Assembly (NCBI GenBank): GCA_031769625.1 | Contig: JAUIMM010000636.1 | Coordinates: forward strand, 5,039,501-5,103,500 | DNA: 64,000 nt | Direction of reading: 5' to 3' | Origin: Taudactylus pleione | Taxonomy: Eukaryota > Chordata > Amphibia > Anura > Myobatrachidae | Shown here: one piece after another, positions 58,215-64,000 of the stretch | How positions within the stretch are numbered: the stretch's first letter is position 1 | How the letters are laid out: every line of letters starts with the position of its first letter | Position numbers and translations under genes: made by a program | The notes under the pieces: model-generated | What the model was told of the DNA's origin: nothing | Seen by the model: only the letters and a program-made list of their open reading frames with translations | Database searches by the model: none

Positions 58215-59560
58215 CTAACAGTGTTGTTAATCATCCTCATCCTTACCCTTATCAGTGTTACTTTTATCATCACACAATATTAGCTCATCCCCACTGGAAT
58301 CCACCATTGCAGATGTCTCTATGCTTTGTTGTAATTTGCAGCAAAGTGCTTCCTCATAGAATTTATAGTTCATTTTTATCAGTTTTAAGAAGAAGCCTCC
58401 TATGCTGATCACTCAAAAGGTTCCCGGCTGTGCTAAACACTCTTTTACCACTGGAAGGTGGGCAGCTTAAGCAAAGCAAAACTAGTTCGTACAATGGGCT
58501 CCAAATAATTTTTTTTCCTCCCAGTATTCAAAGGGACTGTGTGAAATGTTGATTTCTACATTGCCATTATAATAATCCTCCACCTTTCTATTGATGCTTA
58601 CTGTATCAGTTTTTGTCATGGTAGAGGTTTCAACAATTGTGGACAATTCTTTTGAGCCTGACCAAATGTCATAATGTTTCACTCTGGTGTGCTAAGTTGA
58701 CTCACCATCATCACCAGTGGGTCTCGTGGAAAAAGTTAGTTTTTCCTAGCAACAGCAATTGTAGGAGAAACTGAAGTAGGTTGTCATGTCACGTGTCACT
58801 TCAGCTGACTACTTGCTCGCAAGGAGCTCTTTGCTTCTCTAAAGATCTGTCAGTGGGAAAGAAAGACATTACATATGACTTTAACCAAGTATCAAGCATG
58901 GTTGCCAATATGTACAGTAGTGATCCAACTGCAAGATGTTGCAAACACTTTGGTTATGGTGAAGCGAATAAAGAACTTGATCAAAAAGTCCAACATACTT
59001 AGCGGAATAGTTTAATTTAATCTCCTACTTTTTCAGTAGTTTAATTAAGGGAATCAGCTGTCTCAGGCTGGCAGTGTCTGAACTCACTTCATTGGTTACT
59101 AATGGTTACAGTAGCTTGCATAAAAGTGTGCTGAACTAAGGTACATTGCCTCTCCTCTCCCTATTTCATGGCTTGCTGTGCATGTTTGGTTGGCTTGTTG
59201 TACCTCCAGCATAAAAAGGGTAGAATTACACCTGGTTACAGCCTCTTGCTTCAGTTGGTGGCATGGCAAATGGAATTGTTGTTGCAGCTGCTACAACAGA
59301 AATTTATTGTTTGCACAAAGCATGGTACAGATACGCCCAGTAACATTGTGGCTGATCACTCCACAAACGTGCGCACACATCGCCCCATGGATAAATGGTA
59401 CAATGGCATTTTCTGGGCCAATATTAAGTTTTTTTTAAAAAAAAGTCCTGGTCAGTGCTCAAAGTGTGCACTACTAGTCTTCTTGGTCACCTTCTGTGAT
59501 GAAGATTCACACCCAGCAGCAGTCCCAGTGGACAAAGATTCTTCTTGAGCTGTATAGGTG
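58215..59560 (-). pseudogene. Old hAT transposase relic related to hAT1-3
   Basis: Minus-strand pieces match the C-terminal half of the hAT1 transposase: DIWSGSKELSTI for DIWSGLKDLATI, YWEEKKL for YWQEKEA, and an acidic tail with VDSSGDELILCDD at about 58270-58310. It is cut by many stops and indels and is far more diverged than hAT1, hAT2 and hAT3 are from one another. Similarity fades toward 59560. No TIRs were found. It represents an earlier wave of the same lineage or a sister family. Confidence 0.78.
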
Positions 59561-59589
59561 GAGTCAGTTAGGTGGTGGGAGACAAAAAG

Positions 59590-60200
59590 GAACAAACTAA
59601 AGATGAGCAGTTCAGTTTTGCCTAAAGCTGCCTAATGGTGGCACAAGCCCTGTATCTTGTCCCAATAGCAATACCTGGCAATTGAAGAAAGGCAAAAGGT
59701 AATACACATATGTAAAAATTGGAGATCTTTGTAAGGTACACTGGGCTTGGTTCAGAGATGCAATGAACCAACATCTCCTATTGTTAAGGGTCTGGATGGG
59801 GTTTTGGGGGTGGAGCGGGGGTGTGCCGGGACACAATTCTTGGAAATGGGGGTGCCCCCTCATTTTCTGAGAGGGATGAAGCCTGGGGCTACATCGACAG
59901 ATGCAGATTCCTGGCCTCTTAAGTGACCAGCACTCGGTCAGGCTGCAGGAAGCTTTAGCTCCTGCAGCTTGACCAAAGGAGCAACCATCGCAATGATTGG
60001 TCACGATGGTTGCAATGGTGATCCCAGCATGCGACATCATCAGCATGGTATCGCTCACGATATCCCCAGATTGGTCTGCATGTACAGCCAACTGGGGATA
60101 TCGTTAACGACCCGCAGGAGCGTGCATTGTTGGTCATTTGGACCATACACACTAAATGATATGAACGATATATCGTTGAACTGAATCGTGTTTTTCAATG
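59590..60200. repeat. Worn repeat related to 51050-51580
   Basis: Contains an inverted counterpart of the GATGGTTGCA and CAGGCTGC segments found in block C. Borders could not be set. No gene seen. Confidence 0.45.
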
Positions 60201-60259
60201 ATCTTTGCAATTTTGTTTATTCATGGTGTGTCGTGTTATGTTTGCTCTGAACTCTGCCG

Positions 60260-60993
60260 AATATCTCTATTTACGATTCACTCTGCAGAAGCCAAATTCG
60301 ATTGACTGCAATCAAAAATTAAAATGGACGTAACCCACTTCCTATCATCTCTCATTGGTTGACATTTAACAATGTCATCACAAAACCATATAAATACACT
60401 CCAAACCGATTGTACCTTGTGGGTGTAAGTGTTAGGCATTGGCAGAGGTGCAGTTAGGAAAGATGATTTGTTGGAAGAGATTTGCAGGAGTTTGGTTTGA
60501 CGATTATTGCTTGTGGTGTGCATGTAGTCTTGTGCATTTACAGATGTATCCTCTTCCATCTTTGCCGCTTTGACGGCAAATGTGCGCACACATTGTGCCA
60601 TTCGACTTGCCGCGCACGCTTGCATCATGGTACGCCAGGCTGCGGAAGCGTTTGCTCCATACAATCCTATGGAAGCTTTAATTTCTAAGTGTTTTGTGTT
60701 TGTCCTGGAAGGGGAAGAGGAAGATCTCTAGGGCTGAGGAGCTGAAGGGAGCGAGTGAGGTTGAGGAGGTGGCTACTCAGGAGCCACATGGTACTTCAGA
60801 TGTGGACAGTGATGAGGTGTCCACCCAGAGGGGAAAGACTGTGGGTGGTATGCATCAAGGTGAAAAATGCGGTCAAACCCCGAAAACGTGGGTTTGCCCG
60901 CATTTCAAATATGCACCAAGCTTAATCACAGCCAGCAGCGATGGCTTCGTCAGGGAAAACTTTGGGCCTTCATTTTCCTGTTCTTGCTGGTAA
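60260..60993 (+). other. Possible promoter and short ORF, unassigned
   Basis: A CCATATAAATACAC box at about 60387 precedes a G/T-rich stretch, and a 99-codon frame at 60694-60993 begins at TTG or inside a larger lost exon. Its first half is acidic and charged (EELKGASEVEEVATQEPH); the second half, after about 60845, reads into what looks like a MITE (GGTATGCATCAAGG). It could be a piece of a DNA transposon accessory gene. I do not recognise it. Confidence 0.3.
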
Positions 60994-62026
60994 GTCTGTG
61001 ATCGAAAACACATCATTAACATTGCACACTACACAATTAAGGCCCTGCACTACCACACTAGCACGTTTTCACCAGGATACATTGCCATTTAAGAAGGGAT
61101 CATACTGAAGGTCATTCAAGGCACTTTTTTAAATAAAATCAATCAGACTTCAAAGTATGACATTACAGTGTTTTACATTATATTTAAAGGGACTTTTTTA
61201 ATCCAAAATGGAAGTTTAAATGTAGGCTTTGGCCACACTGGTGATATTTCTAACTAATACAAGTTTTAAGGTACTTAGTTAAAGGACAAAGTTAGCAGAA
61301 TTTTTTTGGCATATTTAGACTTATTTTAAGGCCACAATACTTAACCACCTCTCTGCCATACAGTAGGTATCGGGCATGTTGAAGAAGAAAACCTGGAGAC
61401 AGTCTCAGATGTAGAACCTGTACAAGGATACATTAACAATGTATCCCGTTACAGATCGAATGCCACCCACCCTCACAGTACAAAATCCACTACCACAAAT
61501 AGGCTCTAGCCTTTTGACTGCCCAGACAGACACTATCTTTTGGAAAACCCTGTTAGACTTCCAAAACTCAGCAACTGAACAACTTTACAACACAAGTGAG
61601 ACAATTGTCTGATCTTAATAAAAGTGCACACAGGCGGAATTGCAGCTTAACCACTCTCCATGCTGAAGTACTGTAAGTTAAGCGGCAAACAGCCTTGATG
61701 AAATTAGGGATTCAATAGATTACACAATACATTCCTATATATGCTGGAAACCCTAACTTATGCTGAGCAGGGCTTTCATGCAACTATGTTTAGTTTGGGG
61801 ACAAAACTTTTGGCCCACTTACCTGACAAAAAACCCAGCACTTCTACAGACACCACGCCAACCATTGCTACCTCTCTTAATAAACCACAAACTGTGTACC
61901 AGAGGTGGCTCCCAACAGCCCAGATCTGGCAAGTTACACATTGCATTGTTTACAAATTTACACAGTTTGCAAAAAAATACCTCCCTTAATAAATATGTTC
62001 ACAAACATTACTTCAATTTCATAATA
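60994..62026. other. Unassigned sequence, no gene seen
   Basis: AT-rich, with no repeat family recognised and no reading frame that looks like protein. The frames at 61741-62245 overlap one another and extend into a MITE. Confidence 0.5.
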
Positions 62027-62237
62027 TGGGGTCAATCCTATTCCATGCGAAGGGTGCGAGTTACTGTTGCAACAGCGTTAAAATACCGGCAACGGACCGG
62101 ACCAGCCGGCTCGCTTAATTTTGCTGTTGTGAGTCCTATGGGGCTGCCAGCACTTTTAAGCGAATCTGGGCTGTCATCAAGCCCGGCCATTATCGCGATG
62201 ACTCGCGAGAACAACACATGGAATAGGATTGACCCCA
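62027..62237. mobile_element. 211-bp MITE with perfect 21-bp TIRs
   Basis: Starts TGGGGTCAATCCTATTCCAT and ends with its exact inverse. The core is GC-rich with CCGGAC and TCGCGA motifs. The target duplication is not clear. No ORF. Confidence 0.88.
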
Positions 62238-62393
62238 TTGTTTGAAAAACATTATCTCCTGAAGTTGAATTGTTTGAAATCATTTGCACAGATTTATAAA
62301 ATGTTTCAAAACATTACCTTTATACAGTAGTTTATGTACATGGCAAGTTATTGTCATTATGTTTTGTAATATTTTACTTGTGTTTCAGTCAAT

Positions 62394-62950
62394 AGATCTA
62401 CGTTAAAAAGGTTGACAATGTCTCTAGATAGACACCACATGGTAAACAGTCAATAGGTAGACAGGTACTATACAAGAGGTCGACATGGATGAACAGGTAC
62501 AAAAGGTTGACAGGGTCAAAAGGTCAACATTGAAATGGTCGACACAAAATATGGGCAACACATGTTTTTGGTGTTTTAGGGTTAGGGTTAATGTTAGGCA
62601 CTTACCGGAGGGTAAGGGTCTAGGAGGGATGGTTAGGGTTAGGCATTTACCCCAATGGTTAGCGTTAGGCACTAAGAGGGATGGTTAGGGTTAGGCACTT
62701 ACCGGAGGGCTCGGGTTAGGCACTAGGAGGGATGTTAGGGTTAGGCACTTACCCCTATTGTTAGGATTAGGCACCAGGGGGAAGGGTTAGGGTTAGGCAC
62801 CGAGGGGAGGGTTAGGGTTAAGGTGAAGTTTAAGGTTAGAAAAAAAACATGTTGACCATTTTCGATGTCAACCTTTTGTCCCTGTCTACCTAGTGACTGT
62901 CTACCATGTGGGGTCTATCTAGACATTATCTATAATTTTAATGTAGATCT
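62394..62950. mobile_element. 557-bp inverted-repeat element with TTAGGG-rich core
   Basis: Ends AGATCTAC and its inverse, followed inside by inverted TCTAGATAGAC and CACATGGTA-type segments and repeated GGTCGAC/GTTGAC motifs. The core at about 62575-62835 is an irregular array of GGTTAGGGTTAGGCACTTA. No coding content. Confidence 0.78.
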
Positions 62951-63249
62951 TTTATACTGTACCCACCCATTTTACTTGTGCAAAAAATTTATAATATTTT
63001 CAAAATATTTTGTATATTTTCTGTGCTCAAAGGTTATGGGGGGAATCAGGGGCAGATCTAGACATTTCCCCTCTTTACTTATTCCTCTTCCCACTTCCAA
63101 TCCTGGCTCCTCCCATTTTCAGGTAGTGACCTCACATCATAGCATTGCATCCATTCCTATATCCATTCATTATTAATCTTTTTACTTCTATCCAATTTTA
63201 TTTCCCTGCCTTTACAATTTTCCCTCTCTTCTCCCTTGTCTTTATGACC

Positions 63250-63800
63250 TGTTCTAAGCACGAGATGTGGTGAGCATCCCGACAAGCGGGATGCCATCTG
63301 CTGGACCCCCGGCATCAAAATCCTGAATGCTGAGAAAAGATTGACGCCTAAATCCCGACATGAATCAGGATGCTGACGTTGGGATATCGGCAGATGGAAT
63401 ACTGATTGTAAGGATACCGCGGAAAGGTATCAGCCGCGAGGGGGGGTGGACACTTAGGTTCAGGTGCCCTGGGGGTTGTTAGCATTAGGCTGCGAGAGGG
63501 GGGAGGTTAGGGTTAGGCTCCGGGCAGGGAGGGTTAGGTTCAGGCACCATCTGGGGGGTTTAGGGTTAGGCACTAAGGGGGAAGGTTAGAATTAGGCACT
63601 TACTGGGAGGGTTAGGATGCAAGGTAGGGAGGGTTAGTATTAATGTACAGGAAATGAGGGTTAGGGGGTAAATAGAACAGGGGAACAGTACTCACCATTC
63701 CCCTATAGGGATTTGAACCATTGGGATGCCGCTGTCAGTGTACTGACAGCCAGCATCCCATCTATCAGTATTTCATACCGATTCCCTAAGCACGCTGGGT
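63250..63800. repeat. Second TTAGGG/TTAGGC-rich element
   Basis: A GATGCTGACGTTGGGATATC segment and TCAGTATTTCATACCGA lie on either side of GGTTAGGGTTAGGC repeats (about 63460-63670). Similar in design to 62394-62950 but with different ends; borders not resolved. Confidence 0.55.
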
Positions 63801-64000
63801 TCACGCCCCATATATTGTATGCCTATTGGCAGCCTGCCTCTGATGACTTCTGTACTGCATGTAATATCATGGACACATGTATACTAGAAAAGCATGTCCA
63901 CAACACTACTATGGCCCCCATTTATTAATGATCGCACTTGCAATGTGATCTGGACATGACATTACCTCCCATGATCGCATTGCAAGATGTGATCATAGTG
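63801..64000. other. Right edge of window, no gene seen
   Basis: CCCCCATTTATTAATGATCGC near 63917 and repeated GATCGCATTGCAA motifs hint at the start of another MITE cut by the window edge. Confidence 0.4.

Noticed and set aside
61741..62245. ORFs of 82 and 161 aa
   Set aside because: They overlap in different frames, the longer runs through a MITE, and no motif is visible.
62575..62835. True chromosome end
   Set aside because: The TTAGGG-like units are irregular, interrupted and enclosed by inverted repeats, with ordinary sequence beyond.

Overview
The window looks like transposon-dense, non-coding DNA from a large vertebrate genome. I infer an amphibian, probably a frog, from the mixture of a class I retrovirus-like provirus, several hAT families, Harbinger-like and foldback MITEs, a CR1/L2/Rex1-type LINE, a Penelope-like element, a Tc1 element and long TA microsatellites. 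The species cannot be fixed from the sequence. I recognise no host protein-coding gene, no tRNA or rRNA gene and no prokaryotic feature. Almost every long open frame belongs to a mobile element, and all are broken or partial.

Layout. 1-3130: the env and 3' LTR end of a first provirus (ERV copy 1), cut by the window edge, with a 157-bp hAT MITE inside env. 3131-3643: remnant of a Harbinger-like element. 3684-9724: a 6.0-kb hAT transposon (hAT1) with a nearly open transposase on the minus strand and an 11-unit 160-bp array in its leader. From about 3647 (split by hAT1) to about 53040 a sequence block is present three times in tandem: block A to 25844, block B 25845-38738, block C 38739-53040. 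Each block carries private insertions, and the other blocks often give the empty site. A holds hAT2 (14546-19917), a 487-bp hAT MITE and a minisatellite-bearing hAT element. B holds hAT3 (28043-33369). C holds ERV copy 2 (38936-46756), a 3.5-kb nested hAT stack (47218-50672) and a 1.1-kb hAT-like element (50802-51912). A LINE 3' end is shared by A and B and so predates their duplication. Block C ends in a TA microsatellite that carries a Penelope-like element (53096-55235) and a Tc1 element (55478-57117). 58215-59560 is an old hAT transposase relic; the rest is MITEs, TTAGGG-rich repeats and sequence I cannot assign.

How the parts work together. hAT1, hAT2 and hAT3 share TIRs starting TAGGGGTG, make 8-bp target duplications, and have the same plan: TIR, TATA promoter, GC-rich minisatellite, long tandem leader array with CACGTG boxes, BED-finger/DDE/hATC transposase, other TIR. 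hAT2 has lost the transposase core, replaced by a second tandem array that looks copied from its leader repeats. ERV copy 2 keeps LTRs, a primer-binding site, a splice donor, the RNase H end, integrase and env, but has lost most of gag-pol; both env copies are broken. The env TM has C-X10-CC where class I retroviruses usually have C-X6-CC. The Penelope-like element has two 413-bp inverted arms, each with a hammerhead-like core.
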